Position numbers and translations under genes: made by a program. The notes beneath the pieces are model-generated. The model worked only from the letters and a program-made list of their open reading frames with translations. It ran no database searches and was not told where the DNA came from. Of a DNA stretch of 64,000 nucleotides, positions 45,349 through 54,404 are shown in pieces. Origin of the DNA: Oscillospiraceae bacterium (GTDB lineage: Bacteria; Bacillota; Clostridia; Oscillospirales; Ruminococcaceae); the NCBI GenBank assembly GCA_004557855.1, contig SFFJ01000001.1, positions 1 through 64,000 of the forward strand. Direction: 5' to 3'. The stretch's first letter is position 1. Each line of letters starts with the position of its first letter.

Positions 45349-46038
45349 TTAGGATAGCTGCCCGCTTTCCCGCAGGACCTCTGCATCGGCGGCACGCTGC
45401 TCCAGTATCGCTTCCTTCAGGATCATATCCTTGACCTTCATCAAGCGAATGGTATTGGCGCGCTCGTTTTCATCCAGCTTCATGGTGATATAGCGGATGC
45501 TTTCCATCATCTGCGGGATCTTCACATACTCCAGCGCATTGACGCGGCGGCGGGTCTTTTCGATCTCCTCCGCCAGCAGCTGGGTCGTCTTTTCTATCTC
45601 CGCCAGCCGCAGCATATCCCGGAACACCCCGGAAAGTGCCGTCACGGCGTCATCCAGCTCACCGCTGGTTTGGGCATAGCCGTAGGGGGTGGCCGTGCCG
45701 CCCTTTTGCTCCGCAAAATGGTAACGGGGCACCTCCACCGACATGATGTTTTCATAGGTCATGTCAAGCTCCACACTCCGGCTGGGGATCAGCAGGGATT
45801 GGCGCAGCATTTCGGGCGTCATCAGCGCCGCCGCCACCGTAAAGGACGCATGGGCTTCGGAAAGCCCCTGCTCCACCCGTTGGCGCAGGGCGCGGTTTTC
45901 CCGCACCGTTTCCATAAACTGCTTCATCAGCTCGTCCCGTTTATCCCGCAGCAGCTTATGGCCTCGCTGGGCGGTACGCAGCTGACGTTTCAGGCGGGTC
46001 AGCTCCATGCGGGTCGGGTTAATTATTGTTCCCGGCAA
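45349..46038 (-). CDS. ntpD: V-type ATPase subunit D
   Basis: 229 aa from a TTG at 46038 with GGAGGGAG upstream. Long helices at both ends form the central-stalk coiled coil (NPTRMELTRLKRQLRTAQRG and EIEKTRRRVNALEYVKIPQM). The motif TRRRVNALEY is diagnostic for subunit D. It rotates inside the A3B3 hexamer. It is the last gene of the nine-gene operon. Confidence 0.92.
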   Translation of the reverse strand: MPGTIINPTRMELTRLKRQLRTAQRGHKLLRDKRDELMKQFMETVRENRALRQRVEQGLSEAHASFTVAAALMTPEMLRQSLLIPSRSVELDMTYENIMSVEVPRYHFAEQKGGTATPYGYAQTSGELDDAVTALSGVFRDMLRLAEIEKTTQLLAEEIEKTRRRVNALEYVKIPQMMESIRYITMKLDENERANTIRLMKVKDMILKEAILEQRAADAEVLRESGQLS

Positions 46039-46050
46039 GTTGCTCCCTCC

Positions 46051-47427
46051 TTAATTCTGCTGCGGCAGATATTTCTCGATATACTCCGGCTTGATGCGCT
46101 TCAATTCGCTCTTGGGCAGCAGGCTCAAAAGCTTCCAGCCCAGCTCCAGCGTCTCCTCGATGGAACGGTTCTCCTCGCTCCCCTGCGAAACATACCGCTG
46201 CTCAAATTCATCGGCGAAATGGGCATATTGCAGGTCGGTCTCGGAAAGCGCCGCTTCACCCAGGATGGACATCAGCTCCTTGTTTTCCTTACCAGTGGCG
46301 TAGGCGGCAAAGAGCTGGTTCATCGTGCCGGCGTGGTCCTCACGGGTCTTTCCCTCGCCTATGCCCTTATCCTTCAGTCGGGAAAGGGAGGGCAGAACGT
46401 CCACCGGCGGGTTGATGCCCCGGCGGAACAGCTCTCGGGAAAGGATGATCTGACCCTCGGTAATATACCCGGTCAGGTCGGGGATGGGATGGGTCTTATC
46501 GTCCTCCGGCATGGTCAGGATGGGGATCATGGTGATGGAGCCCTCCTTACCCACCTGCCGGCCTGCACGCTCATACATGGTGGCAAGGTCGGTATACAGG
46601 TAGCCGGGGTAGCCGCGGCGGCCGGGGACTTCCTTTTTTGCGGCGGAAATTTCCCGCAGCGCTTCGGCGTAGTTGGTAATATCGGTCAGGATGACCAGCA
46701 CGTGCATCCCCAGGTCAAACGCCAGGTATTCGGCAGCGGTCAGCGCCATACGGGGGGTGGCGATACGCTCAACCGCCGGATCGTTGGCCAGATTGGTAAA
46801 CAGCACGGTACGGTCAATGGCGCCGGTGCGCCGGAATTCATTGACGAAGAACTCCGACTCCTCATAGGTGATGCCGATGGCGGCAAATACCACCGCGAAG
46901 TTACTTTCGCCGTCCAGTACCCGTGCCTGACGCGCGATCTGTGCGGCAAGCTGGGCGTGCGGCAGGCCGGAGCCGGAAAAGATGGGCAGCTTCTGTCCTC
47001 TTACCAGCGTATTCAGCCCGTCAATGGTCGAAATACCGGTCTGGATAAACTCATTGGGGTAGTTGCGGGCGGCAGGGTTCATGGCCAGGCCGTTGATATC
47101 CCTGTATTCCTCCGCCAGAATGGCCGGGCCGTCATCGATGGGCTGGCCCATTCCGTTAAATACACGGCCCAGCATATCGCCGGAAACCGCCAGCTGCAGC
47201 GGGTGACCCAAAAACCGGATCTTGGACTCCGCCAGGTTGATGCCGGCGGAAGCCTCAAACAGCTGCACCACAGCGGTATCGCCGTTGACCTCCAGCACCT
47301 TGCAGCGCCGGGTGGAACCGTCGGTCAGCTCGATCTCCGCCAGTTCATCGTAGGTCACGCCCTGCACATTGTCTACCACCATCAAGGGGCCGGAGATCTC
47401 CCGGATCGTCTTATATTCACGGATCAC
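46051..47427 (-). CDS. ntpB: V-type ATPase subunit B
   Basis: 458 aa starting at a GTG that overlaps the ntpA stop (GTGA). Non-catalytic subunit: no P-loop. It has the expected EYKTIREISGPLMVV start, PVSEDMLGR-like VSGDMLGRVFNGMGQPID near 80, IFSGSGLPHAQLAAQIARQA near 150 and SLSRLKDKGIGEGKTREDH near 345. It forms the alternating hexamer with subunit A. Confidence 0.95.
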   Translation of the reverse strand: MIREYKTIREISGPLMVVDNVQGVTYDELAEIELTDGSTRRCKVLEVNGDTAVVQLFEASAGINLAESKIRFLGHPLQLAVSGDMLGRVFNGMGQPIDDGPAILAEEYRDINGLAMNPAARNYPNEFIQTGISTIDGLNTLVRGQKLPIFSGSGLPHAQLAAQIARQARVLDGESNFAVVFAAIGITYEESEFFVNEFRRTGAIDRTVLFTNLANDPAVERIATPRMALTAAEYLAFDLGMHVLVILTDITNYAEALREISAAKKEVPGRRGYPGYLYTDLATMYERAGRQVGKEGSITMIPILTMPEDDKTHPIPDLTGYITEGQIILSRELFRRGINPPVDVLPSLSRLKDKGIGEGKTREDHAGTMNQLFAAYATGKENKELMSILGEAALSETDLQYAHFADEFEQRYVSQGSEENRSIEETLELGWKLLSLLPKSELKRIKPEYIEKYLPQQN

Positions 47428-49199
47428 AGCGTTTCCTCTCCTTTCTGTGCCAGCGCTTCCAGTTCTTCTTCCATCTGGGTCAGCAGCTTATCGTATTCCT
47501 CGGCGTAGCAGTCGGCCGGCACGCTCTTGGCACGGCCCAGCTTCTCGCGGGAGGGTGTCATAAACAGATCGGCTACCCGGCAGCCGCGCTCGGCGGCGGT
47601 ACGGCACAGGCCGTCGTACCGGCGGATCATCGAAAGCATCCTTGCCTGACGGTCGTATTCCGAGAAGGCATCCACATCCACAAAGGAGTTCTGCTGCAGG
47701 AAGTCCTCCCGTACCATACGGGCGGTCTCCAGCGTGATCTGATCCTTGGCGGAAAGGGAGTCCTTACCTACCAGCTGCACGATCTCATTCAGGCTTGCCT
47801 CCTCCTGCAGGATGGACATCGCCCATTCCCGGTTCATCAGGAAGGCCTTGCCGAAGTTCTGCTCATACCACGGCCGCAGGCTGTCGATATAAAGCGAATA
47901 GGAATTGAGCCAGTTAATGGCCGGGAAGTGCCGCCGATAGGCAAGGCTTGCATCCAGCGCCCAGAACACCTTTACAATTCGCATCGTTGCCTGCGAAACC
48001 GGTTCGGAAAGGTCACCGCCGGGGGGCGATACCGCACCGACTGCGGTCAGCGAGCCGCGGCGTTCCTCATCGCTGCCGATACAGGCCACCGAACCGGCAC
48101 GCTCATAGAACTGCGCCAGACGGGAGGAAAGGTAGGCGGGATAGCCCTCTTCACCGGGCATCTCCTCCAGACGGCCGCTCATCTCACGCAGAGCCTCTGC
48201 CCAGCGGGAGGTGGAGTCGGCGATAACCGCCACGGCATAGCCCATGTCACGGTAGTATTCCGCAATGGTAATACCGGTATAGATGGACGCTTCACGGGCG
48301 GCCACCGGCATATCGGAGGTATTGGCGATGAGCACGGTACGCTTCATCAGCGACTCCCCGGTACGGGGGTCAACCAGCTCCGGGAATTCCCGCAGAACGT
48401 CGGTCATCTCATTGCCGCGCTCGCCGCAGCCGATGTAAACCACAAGGTCCACGTCCGACCACTTGGCCAGGGCGTGCTGCATCACCGTTTTACCGGAACC
48501 GAACGGTCCCGGGATCGCGGCGGTACCGCCCTTTGCCACCGGGAAGAAGGTATCCACGATGCGCTGGCCGGACTGCAGCGGCACGCTGGGTGGGAATTTC
48601 CGCCGGTAGGGGCGTCCCACACGAACCGGCCACTTCTGCATCATCGGCAGCTCCACACGGCTGCCGTCTGCCTGCTCCAGCACCGCCACCGTTTCGGTAA
48701 CGGTATAGCTGCCGGACTGAATGGAAACGATCTTGCCCTTCATTTTGGGCGGGATCATAATTTTATGCAGAATGGAAGGGGTCTCCTGCACCGTACCGAT
48801 GATATCACCGCCGATGACCTCATCACCGGGATGGGCGGTGGCGGTAAACTCCCACTTTCTTTCACGGTCCAGCGCGGGAACCTCCACACCGCGGGGCAGG
48901 TTATTGCCGCCCACCTTCTTCATAATGGCATCCAGCGGGCGCTGAATACCATCGTAAATGTTTTCTACCAGTCCGGGGCCAAGCTCCACCGAAAGCGGTG
49001 AGCCGGTGGTCACCACCTCGGCGCCGGGGCCGAGGCCGGAGGTCTCCTCGTAGACCTGAATGGAGGCGGAACCGCTGTTCATGGTCAGGATCTCACCGAT
49101 GAGGCGCTGTTCACCGACCCGAACCACATCCGCCATATTGGCTTCCTCCAAACCGGTGGCAACCACCAGCGGCCCGGAGACTTTAACGATTTTTCCCAT
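47424..49199 (-). CDS. ntpA: V-type ATPase catalytic subunit A
   Basis: 591 aa from the ATG at 49199, giving the usual start MGKIVKVSGPLVVA. Walker A is GPFGSGKT near residue 235, where most relatives have GPFGAGKT, followed by VMQHALAKWSDVDLVVYIGCGERGNEM split over two conserved blocks. The catalytic Glu is in GERGNE, and SSRLAQFYERAG and MPGEEGYPAYL are present. The non-homologous insert typical of A subunits lies about 110-190. ATP hydrolysis or synthesis site at the A-B interface. Confidence 0.95.
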   Translation of the reverse strand: MGKIVKVSGPLVVATGLEEANMADVVRVGEQRLIGEILTMNSGSASIQVYEETSGLGPGAEVVTTGSPLSVELGPGLVENIYDGIQRPLDAIMKKVGGNNLPRGVEVPALDRERKWEFTATAHPGDEVIGGDIIGTVQETPSILHKIMIPPKMKGKIVSIQSGSYTVTETVAVLEQADGSRVELPMMQKWPVRVGRPYRRKFPPSVPLQSGQRIVDTFFPVAKGGTAAIPGPFGSGKTVMQHALAKWSDVDLVVYIGCGERGNEMTDVLREFPELVDPRTGESLMKRTVLIANTSDMPVAAREASIYTGITIAEYYRDMGYAVAVIADSTSRWAEALREMSGRLEEMPGEEGYPAYLSSRLAQFYERAGSVACIGSDEERRGSLTAVGAVSPPGGDLSEPVSQATMRIVKVFWALDASLAYRRHFPAINWLNSYSLYIDSLRPWYEQNFGKAFLMNREWAMSILQEEASLNEIVQLVGKDSLSAKDQITLETARMVREDFLQQNSFVDVDAFSEYDRQARMLSMIRRYDGLCRTAAERGCRVADLFMTPSREKLGRAKSVPADCYAEEYDKLLTQMEEELEALAQKGEETL

Positions 49200-49218
49200 G
49201 GGGCTTTTCTTCCTTTCC

Positions 49219-49527
49219 TCAAATGATGTCGGCGCCGACAGCACGCTCCACCGTGGTTTTCACCTGCTGCATCCCCAGTCCGAGGCTTCCCTCCTTGCCG
49301 GGGATGAGGATAATGGCAGGGGTAACTGCCTTGCGGTAACGGTCCAGCTCTGCGGTCAGACCCGCTGCCAGCTGCTCCGTCACATAGATAATGGCTGTAT
49401 CCTCCTTGGCCAGCCGGTGCAGGATGGGGCGGGCCTGCTCGGCGTTTTCGGCCGGGCATACCTGCAAGCCAAGCGCCGCAAAGCCCTGTACGCTCTGGGC
49501 ATCGCCCAGCACGGCAATTTTATACAT
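49219..49527 (-). CDS. ntpG: V-type ATPase subunit F (NtpG)
   Basis: 102 aa, standard length. Rossmann-like start KIAVLGDAQSVQGFAALGL and IIYVTEQLAAGL near 48 are typical. It binds subunit D in the rotor. Position between C and A matches the E. hirae order F-I-K-E-C-G-A-B-D. Confidence 0.9.
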   Translation of the reverse strand: MYKIAVLGDAQSVQGFAALGLQVCPAENAEQARPILHRLAKEDTAIIYVTEQLAAGLTAELDRYRKAVTPAIILIPGKEGSLGLGMQQVKTTVERAVGADII

Positions 49528-49539
49528 AGGGCGCCTCCT

Positions 49540-50508
49540 TTATCCTGCGTTTCTCAACCGGCTGCGGATCATTTCGGGCGAAAGCCCCGCCTGCCGGCCG
49601 GTCATTATAATGCGAATGGCTGTGATCTCATTTTCCACGGCGGCAAGATAGCACAGCACCGTTTCCTCCCCGAAGGGGGTACGGCGGGCTGCCGCCAGAT
49701 AAGCATCGGTTGCTTCGTCACAGGCTTTTTCAAAGGCGGTAAGCGAACCGCCCCCCGCTGCCGCGGCGCCCAAAGCTGCCGCCTTTTCCAGCGCCCCCGC
49801 ACCAAACAGCTCGCCCAGCTTGCCGGGCTCTGTCATCATTATGCCGTGGGGGGAAACGCTGCCGCCCTCCAAAAGGGCACGGGGCAGTACCTCGCTGCTG
49901 CCGCTGCGGGCGGCCCGTACGGCGGTACGCAGGTTTGCAGCGTCAATGAGCTGCCGCACATATCCCTGCAAAAAGCCGCTTTTGGTCTCCGCCGCCAGCG
50001 CCGCCATTTCGGCATAGCAGGCGGCATCCAGCACCAGGTCCGCACCCTGCGGATCATTTTCACGCAGCAGCGCCGCCGCTTTTTCGGCAGCATCCCGGGC
50101 AGCATCACTTGCGGTCAACCGGTGCTCTTGATGCCATTCGTTCTGCATCCGTTCGGCATCGTACCGGCCGCCGGAAAGCAGCAGCCCCTCGGGAGAGATC
50201 CCCCGGCGCTCCGCCTTGAGGATCGCTTTGATATTATGGTAATCGAATTTGATCCGGAACAGGTCCAAAAGCCTCGGCTCCGGGATGGAGGAGGAAAGAT
50301 CCTTGAACAGGCTTTCCCGCCGCAGCCGCAGCGCCTCCTCCAGCGGAGAATTTTCGGCATAGCCGCATTCCGCCAGCAGCTTGCGGGCCTCTGCTTCGTT
50401 TGCGGCCTCCAGCAGCCGTTCCTGTTTTTCCGGGGTCAGCAGGCGGTTTTCCATGGCGTGCAGCCGGGCGGAGACCGCCAGATAATCGGTATCCTTGATG
50501 CGGGTCAT
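49540..50508 (-). CDS. ntpC: V-type ATPase subunit C (d-like)
   Basis: 322 aa of the AC39/NtpC type, almost all helical. Recognisable by DTDYLAVSARLHAMENRLLT at the start, KFDYHNIKAILKAE near 85 and the end ENEITAIRIIMTGRQAGLS with IRSRLRNAG. It connects the central stalk to the proteolipid ring. Confidence 0.88.
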   Translation of the reverse strand: MTRIKDTDYLAVSARLHAMENRLLTPEKQERLLEAANEAEARKLLAECGYAENSPLEEALRLRRESLFKDLSSSIPEPRLLDLFRIKFDYHNIKAILKAERRGISPEGLLLSGGRYDAERMQNEWHQEHRLTASDAARDAAEKAAALLRENDPQGADLVLDAACYAEMAALAAETKSGFLQGYVRQLIDAANLRTAVRAARSGSSEVLPRALLEGGSVSPHGIMMTEPGKLGELFGAGALEKAAALGAAAAGGGSLTAFEKACDEATDAYLAAARRTPFGEETVLCYLAAVENEITAIRIIMTGRQAGLSPEMIRSRLRNAG

Positions 50509-50520
50509 GGCCGCCCCTCC

Positions 50521-51123
50521 TTACTGTACCGGGAAGAGGATCGCAGCGACCTCTTTCTCCAGCTTTTCCCGCTGCAGCCGCACCAGTGTATCAAAGGCGC
50601 AGTTGAGCTCCACATCCCCACAGCTTAAAATAAACCCGCCGGGGATGGGGCGTGTTTCGCTGCCAAGGGTCAGCTTGCCCGGCTTTCCGGCCGCGCACAG
50701 GGCGGTATTGGCCATCAGAATCGCCTCCGCACCCAGCTCCTCGGCGTCATGCCGGTTCAGCAGCATCTTCTCGTTTCCTTCGGCAGCCTCCGCCGCAAGT
50801 GCGGCGATCAGGGCAAGATAATCCTCCCGGGGCAGGCTGCACAGCTGCTCCACAGCCGCATCAAAGGCTTCCCCGAGAAGCTCCTGCTTGGCGGCCAGCT
50901 CCAGCTTGCGGCATTCCACCGCCGCCGAAGAAGACAGCCGTTCCCGGCGTTCTTCCGCCGCACGGCGCCCGCGGGCCAGCAGCTCCAGGCTCTCCTGCTC
51001 CGCCGCCGACTCCGCTTCGGCCGTGATGGTATTGATTTTATCCTCGTTTTCCTGCTGCATCAGGGCGATCTCCCGTTCGGCATCCTCTATGATGCGCGCG
51101 GTGATCTTATTGATTCCTTCCAT
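50521..51123 (-). CDS. ntpE: V-type ATPase subunit E
   Basis: 200 aa. A long charged N-terminal helix (about 5-100; KITARIIEDAEREIALMQQE) forms the peripheral stalk, and a C-terminal globular part (about 110-200) contains PGGFILSCGDVELNCAFDTL, the typical E-subunit strand pattern. It pairs with the product of the first gene of the operon. Confidence 0.88.
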   Translation of the reverse strand: MEGINKITARIIEDAEREIALMQQENEDKINTITAEAESAAEQESLELLARGRRAAEERRERLSSSAAVECRKLELAAKQELLGEAFDAAVEQLCSLPREDYLALIAALAAEAAEGNEKMLLNRHDAEELGAEAILMANTALCAAGKPGKLTLGSETRPIPGGFILSCGDVELNCAFDTLVRLQREKLEKEVAAILFPVQ

Positions 51124-51148
51124 AGGGGGCTCCTTTCTGCTGTCCCGC

Positions 51149-51637
51149 TTACGCCAGGAACAGGAAGTTCAGCATCAGCATGGAAGCCAGCAGCGAAAGA
51201 ATGGCGTAGAATTCCACGATGCCGCACAGCACCAGGCCCTTGGACCAGTCGGAGGGCTTTTTCGCCAGAATATTGATGGAGGCAGCCGCAACACGTCCCT
51301 GTGCAATGGCCGAAAGCAGGCCGCCCAGCGCCATAGGCAGGCAGGCCGCAAAGCAGCGCAGGCCGTCCATTACGCTCAAATCGGGCATACCGTTCAGCAG
51401 GCCGATGGCATAGATGGAGAAGAACCATACTACCGTACCGTACAGGCCCTGCGTACCGGGCAGTACCTGCAGGATCATCGCCTTACCGAACTTGCTGGGG
51501 TCCTCACACATCAGGCCGGCAGCGGCTTCACCCGCCAGACCGGTACCCTTGGCCGAGCCGACACAGCTCAAGCCTGCTGCCAGACCGCCGCCCAGCAGGG
51601 CCAGCGCCAAACCGCCGAAAGATTCCAAAAAACTCAT
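51149..51637 (-). CDS. ntpK: V-type ATPase proteolipid subunit K
   Basis: 162 aa with four helices in two hairpins, like E. hirae NtpK. Residues matching its Na+ site are present: Leu59, Thr62 and Gln63 in LPGTQG (E. hirae L61, T64, Q65), Gln113 in AIAQGR (Q110) and Glu142 in VEFYAIL (E139). Only one ion-binding carboxylate per four-helix unit is seen, as in E. hirae. This predicts sodium rather than proton transport. Confidence 0.92.
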   Translation of the reverse strand: MSFLESFGGLALALLGGGLAAGLSCVGSAKGTGLAGEAAAGLMCEDPSKFGKAMILQVLPGTQGLYGTVVWFFSIYAIGLLNGMPDLSVMDGLRCFAACLPMALGGLLSAIAQGRVAAASINILAKKPSDWSKGLVLCGIVEFYAILSLLASMLMLNFLFLA

Positions 51638-51654
51638 AGTCTATACGCTCCTTT

Positions 51655-53601
51655 TTATTGTTCTGCTATTCTGTAATATTTTGGCCGGGCTTCGACAGGC
51701 TGGAAAGGCCGCCCGCCGTCCCGGTAAAAGTACTTGAAAAATTCCAGACACTGCAGGCGCATATCATGGACATAGCAACCCAGCAGGTTCAGGGCAAAGT
51801 TAAGGGCATTGCCCAAAAGGGAAAATGCAAAGAAGATGATGAGATTGCCAGGGATGGCCGCCAGGGTATTGAATACCTGTGCGATGACCGCACCGGCCAG
51901 CATCAGCGCCATCAGCCGGACATAGGAGAGGATATCCCCGAAGTAGCCGGTGATGTGATTGTAAACCGAACCGCCGATGCCGACGATCTTTCCGCCGATA
52001 CCCTTTTTGCCGTAGCCCTGGGTGACGACCAGCACCGCCAGCAGCACCCACAAAAAGATCTTATTCCCGGTGACGCCCAGCGCAATGCCGCACCCGATGA
52101 TGACCCACCATGCAGCCTCCTCGCAAAGGGCTTCGGCTACCTCGCCGTGCTTCAGCTTGTAGATAAACCCGATGATCATACCGACAAGGATCTGCACACA
52201 GCCCAGCGCCAGCGAGCCCAGCATGATGAGGATGATATCATTGACCGGGGAAAGCAGCGGCTGCCAGAACCACGTAAAGGTGCTTTCCGGGTTGATGACC
52301 TTCAGCATCTGCGGGATGAAATCCCCGAAGAAGCCGCCGGTAAGGGCGCCCATGAGGAAGGTAGAGACACCGCACAGCCCCAGCAGCGCAAAAAAATCAT
52401 GTCCGCCGCCGGTGGGCTGCTTCTTTTTCAGCACGATGAGCGACGCCAACATCATCAAAAGGCCGTAGCCCATATCCGCCATCATGATGCCGTAAAACAG
52501 GATGAAGAACGGCGCCATGTAGGGGTTGGGGTCCAGTGTACCGTAAAGCGGCAGGGAGTACATCTCGGTGACCATGTTGAGGGGGCGGGTCAGCCGCCCG
52601 TTTTTCAGCTTCACCGGTACTCTCGGGTAGTCCTCCGGCTCGGGATCGGTCATCTGCCAGGCGCAAGTCTTGCACTCCAGCAGCATTTCCAGCTCCTTGG
52701 TGTTTTCCGCCGGGAACCATCCCTCCAAGAGGAAGGTCTCGGCGGTTTCCATGGTGCGCTGCCGGGCCTCTCCGCGGTCTATCTCGATCCGGGCGGCATC
52801 CGAAAGCTGCCGCAGCTGGGGGCGTTCCCCGGCTTCCCCGGTGATCTGCTGCTCCAGCTCCGTCCTGCGCTGCGCAATGGCGGTCTGTTCCCGCCGCAGC
52901 GCCATCAGGTTTTCGGCAGCGGTCCCGGTGCGCTCGCCCAGCGTGACACGGCTCCAGCCAAGGGCCTTCAGCGCCGCTATGTGGTCCTCCGCCTGCGAGA
53001 TATGTACCGTTATCATGGCATACCGGCGTTCCCGGTCGGCGCTTGCCTCGGTGTATTCGTACAAATCACCGGCTGCATCCAGCGCCTCACGGATCTCCTC
53101 GGGCGATACCGTCGTCCCGGGCAGCGTCCCCAGCTGGATCAGCACCTTTTCGGTGGTGGAACATTCCAGCGGGGTGGCAAGACCTTCCCACGGCAGCAGC
53201 TGCGCCTCCTCCGCCGCCAGCTTATCGCTGCGGCTTTGCAGGGCGGCCAGCTCGCTTCGGCAGTCATTCAGTCGCCGTGCGGCCTCCCGGCCGCCTGTCA
53301 GCTCGGCTTCGTCGGTCAGCGCCTTTTCCGCAATCGCGGGAAGCGGCGCCAGCTTATTCTTTTCCTTGGGGGTATGCTCCGCCAGCGTTTGCAGGGCCTG
53401 CTCGGCTGCGGTGTACTGTTCCCTTGCCTTGGCAAGCTCCGGCGAACCGGATATCCGCAGCCTTTGCATCAGCGGGTCATCCTGCGCCATCCCGGGTTCG
53501 GTAATTTCCAAACAGCCGAGATGCTGCAGCTGCCGCAGCATTTCCTCCCGTTCCGCCTGCAGCCCGATGAGCCGCAGGTGACGCATTGCAACAATAGCCA
53601 T
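51655..53601 (-). CDS. ntpI: V-type ATPase subunit I (a subunit)
   Basis: 648 aa from the ATG at 53601, whose A is shared with the previous stop (TAATG). The N-terminal half (about 1-330) is cytosolic and coiled-coil rich, while the C-terminal half has seven to eight membrane helices. Conserved FFILFYGIMMADMGYGLLM near 375 and SYVRLMALMLAGAVIAQVFN near 560 include the stator Arg (in YVRLMAL). It carries the ion half-channels and holds the stator. Confidence 0.93.
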   Translation of the reverse strand: MAIVAMRHLRLIGLQAEREEMLRQLQHLGCLEITEPGMAQDDPLMQRLRISGSPELAKAREQYTAAEQALQTLAEHTPKEKNKLAPLPAIAEKALTDEAELTGGREAARRLNDCRSELAALQSRSDKLAAEEAQLLPWEGLATPLECSTTEKVLIQLGTLPGTTVSPEEIREALDAAGDLYEYTEASADRERRYAMITVHISQAEDHIAALKALGWSRVTLGERTGTAAENLMALRREQTAIAQRRTELEQQITGEAGERPQLRQLSDAARIEIDRGEARQRTMETAETFLLEGWFPAENTKELEMLLECKTCAWQMTDPEPEDYPRVPVKLKNGRLTRPLNMVTEMYSLPLYGTLDPNPYMAPFFILFYGIMMADMGYGLLMMLASLIVLKKKQPTGGGHDFFALLGLCGVSTFLMGALTGGFFGDFIPQMLKVINPESTFTWFWQPLLSPVNDIILIMLGSLALGCVQILVGMIIGFIYKLKHGEVAEALCEEAAWWVIIGCGIALGVTGNKIFLWVLLAVLVVTQGYGKKGIGGKIVGIGGSVYNHITGYFGDILSYVRLMALMLAGAVIAQVFNTLAAIPGNLIIFFAFSLLGNALNFALNLLGCYVHDMRLQCLEFFKYFYRDGGRPFQPVEARPKYYRIAEQ

Positions 53602-53915
53602 TAGCGTTCCACAACCTTTTCCACGATCCACCCGGCTGCCTGCGGGACTCTTTTCCGGGCTTCTTGTTTTTTCTGCTCCCATTGGGCGGAAGCCGCTTCC
53701 AACGCCTTATAGGTCTGCTGCGCTGCCTGCCGTTCCGCCTCGGACATCATCTCCCGTACCTCGGCCTCTGCCTCGGTGCGGGCCTGCTCCCGCAGACGCT
53801 CGGCATTGCGCTGCGCCGTCAGCAGCTTTTGCCGACATTCGGTGGCGGTTTGCTCCCGCCGTAAATTCATTTTTTCTTCGGTGTTTAGAACCTCCGTTAT
53901 GGTATCCTGCGGCAA
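53601..53915 (-). CDS. ntpF: V-type ATPase peripheral-stalk subunit (NtpF / subunit G-H type)
   Basis: 104 aa from a TTG at 53915 behind AAGGAGG. Nearly all predicted as one long charged helix, with heptads in RREQTATECRQKLLTAQRNA and a TEAEAEVREMMSEAERQAAQ segment, ending in a short amphipathic piece IVEKVVER. It partners subunit E in the peripheral stalk. First gene of the operon, as in E. hirae. Confidence 0.82.
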   Translation of the reverse strand: MPQDTITEVLNTEEKMNLRREQTATECRQKLLTAQRNAERLREQARTEAEAEVREMMSEAERQAAQQTYKALEAASAQWEQKKQEARKRVPQAAGWIVEKVVER

Positions 53916-53958
53916 AACCGATAACCTCCTTTGATTATGATATTACTATATAAGTATA

Positions 53959-53987
53959 ATTGTATAACATATCATGAATAATGTAAA
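53959..53987 (-). promoter_or_regulatory. Promoter of the V-ATPase operon
   Basis: On the minus strand, -35 TTTACA (53987-53982), 17-nt spacer and -10 TACAAT (53964-53959), about 44 nt before the first start codon. The rest of 53988-54292 is AT-rich and holds no gene. Confidence 0.7.
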
Positions 53988-54292
53988 GCCATTCTTTGCG
54001 GACAATTTATACTTTTTGTGGTATATGATCAATTGTTTGAGCAAAATTTCACAAATATTTCACAAACCCTTTGTTTTGATGATGCTGCCGCCCTTACATT
54101 GCCAATATTCCGCCGATTTTCCTATTTTTCGGTTAATATTTTATAAATACTGCAAGTTTGCTTATATAATTATTCATTTTTTCCATATCACAGAAGCTAT
54201 ACCGACCCGCCTTTTTCCCTTTTTGCCCGGAATTTTGACGCATTTTTTCTATCGAACTTCGTTAAATTTTCGTAAAACTTCTTTCCAACGGT

Positions 54293-54321
54293 TTGCCAAA
54301 CCCTCCTTTTTTATGTTATAT
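54293..54321 (+). promoter_or_regulatory. Promoter of the DUF1538/PII-like operon
   Basis: -35 TTGCCA, 17-nt spacer, -10 TTATAT. Transcription should start near 54328, so an in-frame GTG at 54330 would be leaderless, which favours the downstream start. Confidence 0.6.
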
Positions 54322-54404
54322 TTATTAAAGTGACGTGCGGAAATGTGAATGATCCGCATATACTTTATTATTTGCCCCACCGAACAAAGAAAGGAGCGAG
54401 TGCG

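Noticed and set aside
45670..47508. 612-codon plus-strand ORF across ntpD-ntpB
   Set aside because: Antisense to V-ATPase genes with intact motifs; composition is that of a shadow frame.
51658..53604. 648-codon plus-strand ORF opposite ntpI
   Set aside because: Same length as ntpI because stops are avoided by high G+C; no recognisable protein features.
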